DNA from: Tistlia sp040905785
Lineage (GTDB): Bacteria > Pseudomonadota > Alphaproteobacteria > Kiloniellales > DSM-21159
NCBI RefSeq assembly: GCF_040905785.1
Contig: NZ_JBBDQW010000002.1
Coordinates: 1-64,000, forward strand
Length of the DNA: 64,000 nt
Direction: 5' to 3'
Shown in pieces: positions 52,073 through 61,101 of the stretch (position 1 is the first letter of the stretch; each line of letters starts with the position of its first letter). Below the pieces are notes generated by a model. The model was not told where the DNA came from, did not search any database, and worked only from the letters and a program-made list of their open reading frames with translations. Made by a program: the position numbers and the translations under genes.

Positions 52073-53215
52073 ATGCGAATCACCATCATCCAGGGCCCCT
52101 TCCTGCCGGTGCCGGCGCTGCGCGGCGGTGCCGTCGAGAAGGCCTGCTTCGCCCTCGGCCAGGAGTGGGCGCGGCGCGGACACGCGGTGACCCACGTCTC
52201 GCGCCGCTTTCCGGGACTGCCGGACAGCGAGGAGATCGCGGGCGTGCAGCACCTGAGGGTCGCGTCGCGCGACGCTCCGTCCGGCGCCCTGGCGTTCCGC
52301 CTCGCCGAGGCGCGCTACGGCCTGCGGGCGCTGCGCGTGCTGCCCCCGGCCGACGTCCTGCTGATGAACTCGGTGGTGCTGCCGCTGCTGGTGCGCGACC
52401 GCCGCCGCGGCCTGCCGGTCTACCGCGTCGGGCGGCCGCCGAAGGGACAGTTCCGCCTCTACCCGCGTCTCGGCTGGCCGGTCGCCGTCTCGCGGGCCGT
52501 CGCCGCCGCGATCGAGCGGGAGGCGCCGGCCTTCGCCGGCCGCGTCGCCGCCATCGGCGGCCCCGTGACGCCGGCCTTCCACCCGCTCGCCGCCGACGAG
52601 CTCGGCGAGCGGCCGCCGCGCCTGCTCTACGTCGGGCGGCTGCATCCGGAAAAGGGCCTGCATCTGCTGATCGAGGCCTTCGCGCGCCTGGCCGAGTCCG
52701 CGCCGCAGTGGCAGCTGGCGATCGTCGGTCCGCACGAGGTCGCCGCCGGCGGCGGCGGCACCGCCTACCTGGAGCGGCTGCGCCGCCTCGCCGCGCCGCT
52801 GGGGGCGCGCGTCGAGTTCGTCGGCCCGCTCTACGACGAGGCGCAGCTGCGGGCGCGCTACCGCGAGGCCTCGCTGTTCTGCTACCCCTCGCTGGCGGAG
52901 CGCGGCGAGGGCCTGTCGGTGGCGCCGATGGAGGCCATGGCCATGGGCACCGTGCCGCTGCTCTCGGGGCTCGACTGCTTCGACGACTACCTGGAGCCGG
53001 GAGTCAGCGGCTTCCGCTTCGACCATCGCGCCGCCGACCCGGTCGCGGCGCTGGCGGCGGCCCTGGCGCCGCTGCTCGGCGGCGCGGTCGATCTCGCGCC
53101 GCTGCGCCGCCGCGTCCTGGAGGTGGCGGCGGGCTTCACGGTCGAGGCCTGCGCCGAGCGCTACCTGGCTGTCTTCGAGCGTGCCCTCGCGGCGGCGGAC
53201 CGGCGGCAGGGCTGA
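52073..53215 (+). CDS. Glycosyltransferase, family 4 type
   Basis: 380 residues. The N-terminus MRITIIQGPFLPVPALRGGA with a GGAVEKACFALGQEWARRGH loop, then LYVGRLHPEKGLHLLIEAFA and EGLSVAPMEAMAMGTVPLL (EX7E), give a clear GT4 enzyme. First of a three-gene plus-strand run; the next gene starts 4 bases after its stop. Confidence 0.9.
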   Translation: MRITIIQGPFLPVPALRGGAVEKACFALGQEWARRGHAVTHVSRRFPGLPDSEEIAGVQHLRVASRDAPSGALAFRLAEARYGLRALRVLPPADVLLMNSVVLPLLVRDRRRGLPVYRVGRPPKGQFRLYPRLGWPVAVSRAVAAAIEREAPAFAGRVAAIGGPVTPAFHPLAADELGERPPRLLYVGRLHPEKGLHLLIEAFARLAESAPQWQLAIVGPHEVAAGGGGTAYLERLRRLAAPLGARVEFVGPLYDEAQLRARYREASLFCYPSLAERGEGLSVAPMEAMAMGTVPLLSGLDCFDDYLEPGVSGFRFDHRAADPVAALAAALAPLLGGAVDLAPLRRRVLEVAAGFTVEACAERYLAVFERALAAADRRQG

Positions 53216-53219
53216 GCCG

Positions 53220-54392
53220 GTGCGCATCCTGCACGTCATCTCCAACCTCGACCTCGAGCTCGGCGGCCCCAGCCTCGCCTGCGCTGAGATGGCGCGCGCG
53301 GTCGCCGCCGCCGGCCACGAGGTCGCGGTCTACACCACGGACCGCACCGCCCGGGGCCGGCTGGAGGTGTCCGACGACGGGCCGCAGCTGCGCGACGGCG
53401 TGACCTACCGCTATTTCCGGCACCGCTGGCACGACGGCTGGTCGTGGTCCTGGCCGCTCGCCCGGGCGCTCTGGCGCGACGCCGGCGGCTTCGACCTGCT
53501 GCACGTCCACTCGCTCTACCTGTTCCACAGCTGGGCCGGCCCCGCCGCGGCGCGGGCGGCCGGCGTGCCCTACTTGGTGCGCCCCCACGGCACCCTCGAT
53601 CCCAGCGTCTGGCCGCGCCGCCGCTGGGCCAAGACGCCGGTCGAGCTGCTGTTCCAGAACCGCATGATCGGGGGCGCGGCGGCCCTGCACTACACGAGCG
53701 AGGACGAGCGCCTGCTCGCCGAGCCCTACGCCCGCGGCCGTCCCGCGCTGGTCGTGCCGCTGGGGCTCTCCACGGGCGACTACGCGCGGCTGCCGCCGCC
53801 GGGCCGCTTGCGGGCCGCCCATCCCGAGGTCGGCAGCCGGCCGCTGGTGCTGTTCCTGGGGCGGCTGGCGGAGAAGAAGGGGCTCGACCTGCTGGTGCCC
53901 GCCTTCGCCCGCCTGGTCGAGGCCGGCGCCGACCTGCAGCTGGTGCTGGCCGGCCCCGACCGCGGGGCGCGGGCCGAGACCGAGGCGCGGATCGCGGCGC
54001 TGGGGCTGGCCGGGCGGGTCACCTTCACCGGCATGCTGCGGGGCGAGGACAAGCTGGCGGCGCTGGCCGACGCCGCCCTCTTCGTCCTGCCGTCCTACCG
54101 CGAGAACTTCGGCCTGGCGGTGGTCGAGGCGATGGCCGCCGGCCTGCCGGTCGTGATCTCCGACCAGGTGGCGATCTGGCGCGAGATCGAGGCCGACGGC
54201 GCCGGCCTGGTCTGCCGCACCGAGGTCGACTCGCTGACCGAGGCGCTGGCGGCGGCGCTGGCGAGTCCGGCGGCGCTGGCGGAGCGCGGACGGCGGGCGC
54301 GCGACTCGGCGCGGCGGCACTTCGACTGGGCGGCGGTCACGCCGAAACTTTGCGCCGGCTACCGCGCGGCGATCGAGGGGCGGCTGGGGTAG
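53220..54392 (+). CDS. Glycosyltransferase, family 4 type
   Basis: 390 residues from a GTG. It has the acceptor-domain loop LDLELGGPSLACAEMARAV, the RPHGTLDPSVWPRRRWAKTP segment common in this subgroup, FLGRLAEKKGLDLLVPAF, and ENFGLAVVEAMAAGLPVVI (EX7E). Only 4 bases separate it from the previous gene, so they are co-translated. Confidence 0.9.
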   Translation: MRILHVISNLDLELGGPSLACAEMARAVAAAGHEVAVYTTDRTARGRLEVSDDGPQLRDGVTYRYFRHRWHDGWSWSWPLARALWRDAGGFDLLHVHSLYLFHSWAGPAAARAAGVPYLVRPHGTLDPSVWPRRRWAKTPVELLFQNRMIGGAAALHYTSEDERLLAEPYARGRPALVVPLGLSTGDYARLPPPGRLRAAHPEVGSRPLVLFLGRLAEKKGLDLLVPAFARLVEAGADLQLVLAGPDRGARAETEARIAALGLAGRVTFTGMLRGEDKLAALADAALFVLPSYRENFGLAVVEAMAAGLPVVISDQVAIWREIEADGAGLVCRTEVDSLTEALAAALASPAALAERGRRARDSARRHFDWAAVTPKLCAGYRAAIEGRLG

Positions 54393-54448
54393 CGGCGCCG
54401 GGCGGGGCCGTGGCGGGTTTCGGCGGCGAAGGAGAGGGATCGGGGACG

Positions 54449-55339
54449 GTGGCGGAACGGCTTTCGGTGGTGATCCTGACCTTCGAGGCGGAGGCGACGC
54501 TGGGTGCGACGCTGGCCAGCGTCGCCGGGCTTGCCGACGAGGTCTTCTGCGTCGATTCCGGCAGCAGGGACCGCACGGTGGAGATCGCGCGGGCCGCCGG
54601 CGCCACGGTCGTCGAGCATCCCTTCGAGCACTACGGCGCGCAGCGCAACTGGGCGATCGAGAGCTTGCCGCTGGGCGGCGGCTGGGAGCTGCACCTCGAT
54701 GCCGACGAGCGCCTGACGCCTGTGCTGGCAGCGGAGATCCGCCGAATCCTGGAGAGCTCGCCGGCCGAGCTGGAGGGTTGCTACATCCCGCGGCTGGTGC
54801 ACTTCCTGGGCCAGCCGCTGCGCCACGGCGGCTTCTATCCGATATACCACCTGCGCCTGTTCCGGCGCGGCCGCGGGCGCTGCGAGGACCGGCTCTACGA
54901 CCAGCACTTCTACGTGGCGGGGCGCACGGAGCGGCTGGCTGCGCCGATGATCGACGACATGCGGGGCCCCTTCGCGGTCTGGAAGGCGCGGCACCGGCGC
55001 TGGGCCCGGCTCGAGGCCGAGCAACTGCTGCGGGGCCCGGCGCCGCAGCCGGGCGTGATCGCCGGCCGCTTCGGCGGCAGCCCGGTCGAGCGCAAGCGCG
55101 CGCAGCGGCGGCTCTACGAGCGCCTGCCGCCCTTCCTGCGCCCCTTCCTGCTGTTCGGCTACCGCTTCCTGCTGCGCGGCGGCTTCCGCGACGGCCGCCA
55201 GGGCTGGCGCTTCTATTGGCACCAGACGCTCTGCTTCCGGCTGCTGGTCGACTGGCACCTGGTCAGGCTGCGCCTCCGGCGAGCTCTGGGCGAAAAAACA
55301 GCAGGTCGGCCTGGACAGGGGCGCCCGAAGCGTCGGTAA
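54449..55339 (+). CDS. Glycosyltransferase family 2 (WaaE/KdtX-like)
   Basis: 296 residues from GTG 54449, with GGAGAGGGA ~10 bases upstream. GT-A fold: SVVILTFEAEATLGATLAS, VDSGSRDRTVEIARAAGA and the DxD-like HLDADERLTP. FEHYGAQRNWAIE and LYDQHFYV plus a hydrophobic C-terminal part resemble the LPS core glucosyltransferase WaaE family. The last 77 bases lie over the end of the opposite-strand FkbM gene. Confidence 0.87.
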   Translation: MAERLSVVILTFEAEATLGATLASVAGLADEVFCVDSGSRDRTVEIARAAGATVVEHPFEHYGAQRNWAIESLPLGGGWELHLDADERLTPVLAAEIRRILESSPAELEGCYIPRLVHFLGQPLRHGGFYPIYHLRLFRRGRGRCEDRLYDQHFYVAGRTERLAAPMIDDMRGPFAVWKARHRRWARLEAEQLLRGPAPQPGVIAGRFGGSPVERKRAQRRLYERLPPFLRPFLLFGYRFLLRGGFRDGRQGWRFYWHQTLCFRLLVDWHLVRLRLRRALGEKTAGRPGQGRPKRR

Positions 55340-55997
55340 GCAGGTTGTGTCGGCCCTGCAGGCGGAAGCCGCGCGCGGCCAGCCAGGCCTCGACCTCCGC
55401 GGCCAGGGCCTGTCCCTCGTAGAGCTCGAGGTAGGAGCACTCGACGTAGACCCAGGCGACCTGGTCCAGGCGGTCGGCGCAGCCCTCCAGAGCGGCCAGC
55501 TCGAAGCCCTGGACGTCGAGCTTCAGCAGGACCGGTGCCGGCAGCATCTCGGGCAGCAGGACCGCCAGCGGCGCGAGCCGCACGCTGTGCCGGCCGGTTT
55601 CGGCGGTGCCCGGAAAGATCTCGACCTGGCGCCGCCCGATCGGCAGCAGCGAGGAGGAATCCTCCCGCGCCGAGAGGTGCATCGCCGCGCTCTCCTCGCG
55701 CGGGCCGACCGCGGCCTCGATCAGCCGGACCGCTGGGTCGCCCGCGAACAGCCGGCGGAAGCGCGCTGCCGGGCCCGGCAGCGGCTCGAAGCCGACGAGG
55801 GGGGCGCCGGGGAAGAGGCTGCGGGCGAGCAGCGCGAACTGGCCCTTGTTGGCGCCGACGTCGAGAACCGCGGCCGGCCGCAGCCCGGCCAGGGCCTGGC
55901 GGTGCTCGACCGTCATGGCGACGCCCCGGCGCAGGCCCCGGCGCCCGCCGCGCGAGGCCAGGAGCCGCGCCAGCTTGGCCAGGCGCCGGGCGGTCAC
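55263..55997 (-). CDS. FkbM-family methyltransferase
   Basis: 244 residues from a GTG that overlaps the glycosyltransferase stop by 4 bases. SAM site LDVGANKGQFALLARSLFP, then LVGFEPLPGPAARFR, and the FkbM signature LLKLDVQGFELAALEGC. Expected to O-methylate a sugar of the polymer. The 3' end overlaps the convergent GT2 gene by 77 bases, which is unusually deep. Confidence 0.92.
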   Translation of the reverse strand: MTARRLAKLARLLASRGGRRGLRRGVAMTVEHRQALAGLRPAAVLDVGANKGQFALLARSLFPGAPLVGFEPLPGPAARFRRLFAGDPAVRLIEAAVGPREESAAMHLSAREDSSSLLPIGRRQVEIFPGTAETGRHSVRLAPLAVLLPEMLPAPVLLKLDVQGFELAALEGCADRLDQVAWVYVECSYLELYEGQALAAEVEAWLAARGFRLQGRHNLLTDASGAPVQADLLFFRPELAGGAA

Positions 55998-57190
55998 GCG
56001 CTCCGGCCTTCGAGCAGGGCCAGGAAGCGCGGCCCGATGCGCTCGATGTCGAAGGTGCGCTCGGCGTAGGCGCGGCCGGCGGCGGCGAGCTCGGCGCGCA
56101 GCGGCGCGTCGCGGCGCAGGCGCCTGGCCGCGGCGAGGAAGCCGGCGGTGTTGCCGGGGGCGACGCAGAGCCCACCGCCGGCCTCCAGCAGGAGGCGCGC
56201 CGCCAGGTTCTCCGGCGGGATCGCCGCCAGGATCGGCCGTGCCGTGCACAGGCTGGTCAGCACCTTCGAGGGTACCGCGAAGACGCCGGCCTCGGGCTCC
56301 AGGATCGCCAGCAGCAGGTCGGCGCTGCCGAGCACCTCCGGCAGGCGCTCGTAGGGCTGCCAGTCGAGCAGCTCGAGGCCTGCCAGGCCCTCGGCGGCCT
56401 TCGCCTGCTCCAGATGATCGCGGCCCAGGCCCTCCGAAACCACGACGACGCGCACCGCCGGGTCGTCGCGGAAGGCGCGGGCGAGGGCGGCCAGCATCTC
56501 GGGATTGTGCTTCACGCCGAGCGTGCCGGCGTAGAGCAGCACGAAGCGCTCGTCGAGCCCCTGCTCGCCCGACCAGGCGTTGCGGCGGTCGACCGGCGCC
56601 AGCTCGCGCAGCGGCGCCCAGTTCTCGATGACCGCGATCCGCTCCGGCCGGACGCCGCGCGCCTCCAGGAGCGGCCGGAAGTCGGCGGTGATGGCGATCA
56701 CGGCGTCGCTGCGCCGCAGGGATTCGGCCTCGAAGCGGCGCAGCAGAGGCGCTGCCAAGCCGGCCAGCCGATGGCTGCGGCGGGCGAGCACGCGCACCCC
56801 GGCCTCGGCGTAGAGGTCCTGGAGCCAGTACAGGAAGCGCGCGCCGCGGCGCCGGCAGTAGCGCTGCAGGGGGCGCTGGATCTGCGGCGAGCAGTTGCCG
56901 GACAGCACCGCCTCGGGCGCGAACCGCCGGGCGCGCTCGGCCAGGGCCCGGCCGTAGGCGTGCTCCTGGCGGAAGCGCCGGGGCAGGTCGTACTTGGCGA
57001 GCGGCGTCGCCGGGCCGACCGGCTCGACCGCGAAGCCCGGCGCGTCGCCGGCGCGGTGCAGGACGCCGCCCTGGGGCGTCGGCACCCCGGCTGAATAGAG
57101 GTGGAGCGTCTGGTGGCCGCGTTCGGCCAGCCAGCGCGACAGCTCCAGCTGGAAGGGGTGGCCGGAATAGTCGTGGACCAGGATCCGCAT
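55994..57190 (-). CDS. Glycosyltransferase, WbuB-like family 4
   Basis: 398 residues. The WbuB-type pattern is seen in YWLQDLYAEAGVRVLARR, ENWAPLRELAPVDRRN, LYAGTLGVKHNPEMLAALA and, in place of the usual EX7E block, AGVFAVPSKVLTSLCTARP. Members add amino sugars (often fucosamine-type) to O-antigen units; the donor here is not certain. It is followed by the FkbM gene with a 4-nt overlap and is divergent from gmhA. Confidence 0.88.
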   Translation of the reverse strand: MRILVHDYSGHPFQLELSRWLAERGHQTLHLYSAGVPTPQGGVLHRAGDAPGFAVEPVGPATPLAKYDLPRRFRQEHAYGRALAERARRFAPEAVLSGNCSPQIQRPLQRYCRRRGARFLYWLQDLYAEAGVRVLARRSHRLAGLAAPLLRRFEAESLRRSDAVIAITADFRPLLEARGVRPERIAVIENWAPLRELAPVDRRNAWSGEQGLDERFVLLYAGTLGVKHNPEMLAALARAFRDDPAVRVVVVSEGLGRDHLEQAKAAEGLAGLELLDWQPYERLPEVLGSADLLLAILEPEAGVFAVPSKVLTSLCTARPILAAIPPENLAARLLLEAGGGLCVAPGNTAGFLAAARRLRRDAPLRAELAAAGRAYAERTFDIERIGPRFLALLEGRSA

Positions 57191-57350
57191 GGCGCCCCCT
57201 CCGCCTCGCCGCGGCCCCCCTGCGGCCGCCGCCGACCTATAGCATGGCCCTCCGAAGCCGGCGAACCGGCCAGCTTTGCCTTGCCAAGCGAGGCTCGCAT
57301 CGGGTAGCGAACGGACCCCACGTCACGGCTGCGAGCGGGAATTTTTCGCC

Positions 57351-57959
57351 TTGCCCAGGTCGGCGCCCTCCTTCGACTTCGATCGCTATCTCGGCCGGGA
57401 GCTGGAGGAGCACGAGGCCGTCTTCGGTGCCACGCGGGAGGTCGCGGGCGAGGCCATGGCGCGCCTGCTCGACGCCTGCGAGACCTCGCTCGGCCAGGGC
57501 GGCAAGCTGCTGTTCTTCGGCAACGGCGGCTCGGCGGGCGACGCCCAGCACCTGGCGACGGAGCTGGTCGTGCGCTACCGCAAGGACCGCCCCGCGCTGC
57601 CGGCCATCGCCCTCACCGTCGACAGCTCGACGCTGACCGCGATCGGCAACGACCTCGGCTTCGAGCGGCTCTTCGCCCGCCAGATCGAGGCCCTGGGCCG
57701 TCCCGGCGACGTCGCCATCGGCATCTCGACCTCGGGACGCAGCGCCAACGTGCTGGCCGGCCTCAGGGCCGCGCGCGAAGGCGGCCTGGTCGCCGCCGGC
57801 CTGACCGGCCACGGCGGCGCCATGGCCGAGCTCGCGGACCCGCTGATCCGCGTGCCGAGCGACAACCCCGCGCGCATCCAGGAGATGCACATCATGCTGG
57901 GCCAGATCCTCTGCGGCGCGCTGGAGCGCCGTCTCGGCCTGGTGGAGGACGACCGATGA
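57351..57959 (+). CDS. gmhA: Sedoheptulose 7-phosphate isomerase
   Basis: 202 residues. SIS domain with FFGNGGSAGDAQHLATELVV (GmhA signature) and GISTSGRSANVL, plus the GHGGAMAELAD loop. Converts sedoheptulose 7-phosphate to D-glycero-manno-heptose 7-phosphate, the first step to ADP-heptose for LPS core or heptose-containing polymers. TTG 57351 gives the family length; no ATG lies between it and residue 35. The stop overlaps the hldE start (ATGA). Confidence 0.93.
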   Translation: MPRSAPSFDFDRYLGRELEEHEAVFGATREVAGEAMARLLDACETSLGQGGKLLFFGNGGSAGDAQHLATELVVRYRKDRPALPAIALTVDSSTLTAIGNDLGFERLFARQIEALGRPGDVAIGISTSGRSANVLAGLRAAREGGLVAAGLTGHGGAMAELADPLIRVPSDNPARIQEMHIMLGQILCGALERRLGLVEDDR

Positions 57960-59449
57960 GCGAGGGTGCTGCCGCGGCCGCACGCCGGCTGCCGGACGGA
58001 GACCTGCCGGGGCTGCTCGAGGCGCTGGTCGACACGCCTGTCCTGGTCATGGGCGACGTCATGCTCGATCGCTTCATCGAGGGACGGGTCGAGCGGATCT
58101 CCCCGGAGGGGCCGATCCCGGTCCTGCGCATCGAGCGCGAGACCGCGAGCCTGGGCGGCGCCGGCAACGTGCTGCGCAACCTGGCCAGCCTCGGCCTGAC
58201 GCCGCGCTTCCTGACCGCGGTCGGCACCGACGCCGCCGGGCGCGACGTCCAGCGCCTGACCGGCGAGATCCTGGGCGGCGGCGCCCGCCTGCTGGTCGAC
58301 CCGACGATCCAGACGACGATCAAGGAGCGCTTCCTGTCCGGCGGGCACCAGCTGATGCGCGCCGACCGCGAGGCCGACCAGCTGGCCAAGCCGGCGATCG
58401 TACAGATGCTGATGGAGCTGGCGGAGGGCCAGCTCGGCGAGGTCAAGGCGCTGCTGCTCTCCGACTACGGCAAGGGCATGCTGCGCCACGCGGCGCTGCC
58501 GCAGCTGATCGCGGCGGCGCGCGCCGCCGGCCTCCAGGTCGTCATCGACCCGAAGGGCCGCGACTACGGGCTCTACCGCGGCGCCTCCTTCGTCACGCCG
58601 AACCGGCGCGAGCTGCAGGAGGCGACCGGGCTGCCGGTCGGCGAGCCGGAGGAGGTGGTCGCCGCCTGCCGGCGCATCATCGCCGAGCACGACATCGAGG
58701 CGGTGCTGGCGACCCTGAGCGAGCAGGGCATGATGCTGGTCCGGCGCGACGCCGAGGCCATGCACCTGCCGGCCGAGGCGCGCGAGGTCTTCGACGTTTC
58801 GGGTGCCGGCGACACCGTGCTGGCCAGCTTCGGCGCGGCCCTCGCCGCCGGCGCCTCGCCAGAGGCGGCGGCGCAGCTCGCCAACGTCGCCGCCAGCGTG
58901 GTCGTCGGCAAGCGCGGCACGGCGGTCGCCTATCCGGCGGAGATCCTGCGCGCCGCCCAGGCGCAGCGCCTGCACGGCGCCGAGCTGAAGATCCTCGACG
59001 CCCGCACCGCGGCGCAGGAGGCTGGCGACTGGCGCCGGGCCGGCCTCACGGTCGGCTTCACCAACGGCTGCTTCGACCTGCTCCATCCGGGGCACATCCA
59101 CCTGATCGAGCAGGCGCGGTCCGCCTGCGACCGCCTGATCGTCGGGCTCAACAGCGACGCTTCGGTCAAGCGGTTGAAGGGCGAGGGGCGGCCGATCCAG
59201 GAGGAGGCGGCGCGTGCCGCTGTGCTGGCCTCGCTGTCGGGCGTCGAGCGCGTCGTGGTCTTCGCCGAGGACACGCCCCTGGAGCTGATTCGGACGCTGC
59301 GTCCCGACGTCCTGGTCAAGGGCTCGGACTACGCCCTCGAGGAGGTCGTCGGCCGCGACCTGGTCGAGAGCTGGGGCGGCCGCGTCGTGCTGGCCGAGCT
59401 CAAGGAGGGCCACTCGACCAGTGCCACGATCCGCAAGCTGGCGGGCTGA
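57956..59449 (+). CDS. hldE: Bifunctional heptose 7-phosphate kinase / heptose 1-phosphate adenylyltransferase
   Basis: 497 residues. The N-terminal PfkB-type kinase (to ~330) has GDVMLDRFIEGRVERISPEG, the DPKGRDYGLYRGA loop and the anion hole GAGDTVLASFGAA. The C-terminal nucleotidyltransferase (about 350-497) shows FTNGCFDLLHPGHIHLIEQA and KGSDY. It carries out the second and fourth steps to ADP-heptose after GmhA; the phosphatase GmhB and the epimerase HldD are not in the window. Confidence 0.97.
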   Translation: MSEGAAAAARRLPDGDLPGLLEALVDTPVLVMGDVMLDRFIEGRVERISPEGPIPVLRIERETASLGGAGNVLRNLASLGLTPRFLTAVGTDAAGRDVQRLTGEILGGGARLLVDPTIQTTIKERFLSGGHQLMRADREADQLAKPAIVQMLMELAEGQLGEVKALLLSDYGKGMLRHAALPQLIAAARAAGLQVVIDPKGRDYGLYRGASFVTPNRRELQEATGLPVGEPEEVVAACRRIIAEHDIEAVLATLSEQGMMLVRRDAEAMHLPAEAREVFDVSGAGDTVLASFGAALAAGASPEAAAQLANVAASVVVGKRGTAVAYPAEILRAAQAQRLHGAELKILDARTAAQEAGDWRRAGLTVGFTNGCFDLLHPGHIHLIEQARSACDRLIVGLNSDASVKRLKGEGRPIQEEAARAAVLASLSGVERVVVFAEDTPLELIRTLRPDVLVKGSDYALEEVVGRDLVESWGGRVVLAELKEGHSTSATIRKLAG

Positions 59450-59465
59450 GCCCGCCTCTCCCTAG

Positions 59466-59996
59466 CTAGCCGGCGAATCCCGGTCCCACGCCCTCCGGAT
59501 CGAGCAGGAGCCTGAGCCGCCGGGCGGCGACCTGGCCGAACCGCAGCGTGACCGCCTTGCGGCGGGCGGCGGCGATCGGACGGCGGTCGGCCTCGCGCAG
59601 GATCGCCGCGTCGTAGCCGTCGGCGACGATCAGTCCCTGGTCCTCGGGGAGCACCTCGAGCGGGAAGCCGAGCGGCACCGCGAAGTAGTAGCGCTCGCAG
59701 AACTCCAGGTACTGCGGCCACTTCCCGTCGCTACGGAAGTCGGCAAGGCAGCTCTTGATCTCGACGATGCTCAGCTCGCCGCCCGGCCCGAGCGCCAGCA
59801 CGTCGGCGCGTCGGCCGCCGCGCAGGACGAACTCCGTCAGCCCGACGTGGCCGAGGCGGTCGAACAGCCGGCAGACGCCGCGGGCGACCCTGAGGGCTGC
59901 CGGGTCGTCGGCAAGGGCGTCGCCCGCCCGGGCCAGTGACTCCGGACCCAAGCTTTCTGGGGCGGTTGTTCCTGAAACCAGGGTTGTGGGAGGCAT
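59466..59996 (-). CDS. mmcB: MmcB-family DNA repair protein
   Basis: 176 residues. A PD-(D/E)xK-like core: RADVLALGPGGELSIVEIKS gives the Asp, Glu and Lys residues expected of the nuclease-like fold, preceded by RLFDRLGHVGLTEFVLRGGR. It matches the alphaproteobacterial MmcB/DUF2161 family, linked in Caulobacter to mitomycin-type damage responses through LexA. I see no LexA-like box just upstream. It is convergent with hldE, 16 bases apart. Confidence 0.85.
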   Translation of the reverse strand: MPPTTLVSGTTAPESLGPESLARAGDALADDPAALRVARGVCRLFDRLGHVGLTEFVLRGGRRADVLALGPGGELSIVEIKSCLADFRSDGKWPQYLEFCERYYFAVPLGFPLEVLPEDQGLIVADGYDAAILREADRRPIAAARRKAVTLRFGQVAARRLRLLLDPEGVGPGFAG

Positions 59997-60159
59997 GGTT
60001 GTCGGTCCGATTACCTGTTCGCGCGGAATTGTGCGATGCTGGAGCCCGAGAGTGCCACCCGCGCCATCTTGGGGCGAGCCGGCAGGAAGTTCCAGGCGCC
60101 CGACCGGGGAGAGTGGCGCTTAAACTTTCGTTAGGGTGGTGCGTGCCAGCCTTCCCAGA

Positions 60160-60519
60160 ATGAGCAAGTTCGAGGATTCCGCCGTGGTTCGACGTACCGA
60201 CGAGACTGTGCAGGACGAGGGGCGCGGCGAACCGGCCGGACTGACCCGCCGCACGGCCCTGGCGCGTCTCGGGCTGGCCAGCGCGGTCGCCTACACGGTG
60301 CCGACGCTGGTGCGCATCGACCGCTCCGCCAACGCGCAGATTCTGCCGTCGCCCTGTCGTCCGCCGGGGCAGGTCGGCTCGCCGAGCGGCGGTCCTTCGC
60401 CCGGCAATCCCGTTCACTGCCCGCCAGGACACAGCAGCCCGGGCGGCGGCCCGCCCGGCCATGGCGGCGGCGGCCCCCCCGGCCAGGGCGGCGGTGGTCC
60501 GCCGGGCCAGGGCGGCTGA
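60160..60519 (+). CDS. Tat-like exported protein with collagen-like tail
   Basis: 119 residues from ATG 60160 (GTG 60136 possible). After an acidic N-terminus comes a twin-arginine-like signal (LTRRTALARLGLASAVAYTVPTL) with a cleavage-like SANAQ. The mature part is short, with two Cys (SPCRPPGQV and HCPPGHSS) and a Gly/Pro-rich tail of repeated GPPGxGGG units resembling collagen. No family assigned. It stands alone between mmcB and a convergent membrane-protein gene, 10 bases from its stop. Confidence 0.6.
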   Translation: MSKFEDSAVVRRTDETVQDEGRGEPAGLTRRTALARLGLASAVAYTVPTLVRIDRSANAQILPSPCRPPGQVGSPSGGPSPGNPVHCPPGHSSPGGGPPGHGGGGPPGQGGGGPPGQGG

Positions 60520-60529
60520 ACCGCCGCCG

Positions 60530-61021
60530 TCAGCCGCCGAGCAGCAGCCCGATCTGGGCCCTCAGGCCCTCCCAGAAGCCGTGCAGGCCGCCGTCGACGA
60601 CGAGGTCGACGCCCGCCGCCATCTTGACGACGTAGATCAGCACCAGCAGCGGCACCGCCAGGATCAGGGCGGTCAGCAGGTAGATCAGCAGGGTGGTCGA
60701 GCGCGCCAGCACGCCCTCGGCGCGCAGCCGGTCGAGCGTGCGGCGCTCGTGGCCGAGCAGCAGAACCAGGTAGTAGCGCCGCCGGCCGATCGGCAGCGAG
60801 TGCCGGAAGTCGACCACGTGGTTGCCCTGGTTGCGGTCGCCGAACATCTGCTTGAGGGCGACGCGCTGCTCCGGCGTGAAGCTCGCGGCGACCTTGAGGT
60901 CGATCCGCTGGAAGTACTGCGCCAGGAAGCCGTCGCCTTCGGCGAGCAGCCAGGCCCGATGCGCACGGGAGCGCAGCGAGTGGGTCGGCTGGTTCGAGAG
61001 CGGGCGCAGGAACTCGGACAT
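60530..61021 (-). CDS. Membrane protein of unknown function
   Basis: 163 residues from ATG 61021 (an upstream start adds a poorly supported leader). A soluble N-terminal part with FRHSLPIGRRRYYLVLLLG and a charged helix (HERRTLDRLRAEG) leads to one strong TM helix (STTLLIYLLTALILAVPLLVLIYVV), then a short end. I do not recognise the family. The stop is close to the end of the collagen-like gene on the other strand. Confidence 0.6.
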   Translation of the reverse strand: MSEFLRPLSNQPTHSLRSRAHRAWLLAEGDGFLAQYFQRIDLKVAASFTPEQRVALKQMFGDRNQGNHVVDFRHSLPIGRRRYYLVLLLGHERRTLDRLRAEGVLARSTTLLIYLLTALILAVPLLVLIYVVKMAAGVDLVVDGGLHGFWEGLRAQIGLLLGG

Positions 61022-61053
61022 GCACCTTTGTGCGGCCCCGAGCTTTGCCAAAG

Positions 61054-61101
61054 GGTTAACGGCCGGAGAGGTTAACGGGCGGAGAGGTTAACGAGCGGAG
61101 A
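61054..61101. repeat. 16-bp tandem repeat at the end of the MFS gene
   Basis: Three copies of GGTTAACGNNCGGAGA start at 61054, 61070 and 61086. The stop codon (TAA on the minus strand, 61088-61090) of the MFS gene sits within the third copy, so the repeat spans the 3' end of the gene and the gap to the next one. Being 16 bases, it would shift frames. Confidence 0.92.

Noticed and set aside
49583..53245. 1220-codon minus-strand frame running beyond the glycosyltransferase at 49583-50797
   Set aside because: Only the last 404 codons match a glycosyltransferase, starting at a well-placed ATG; the rest is shadow of other genes.
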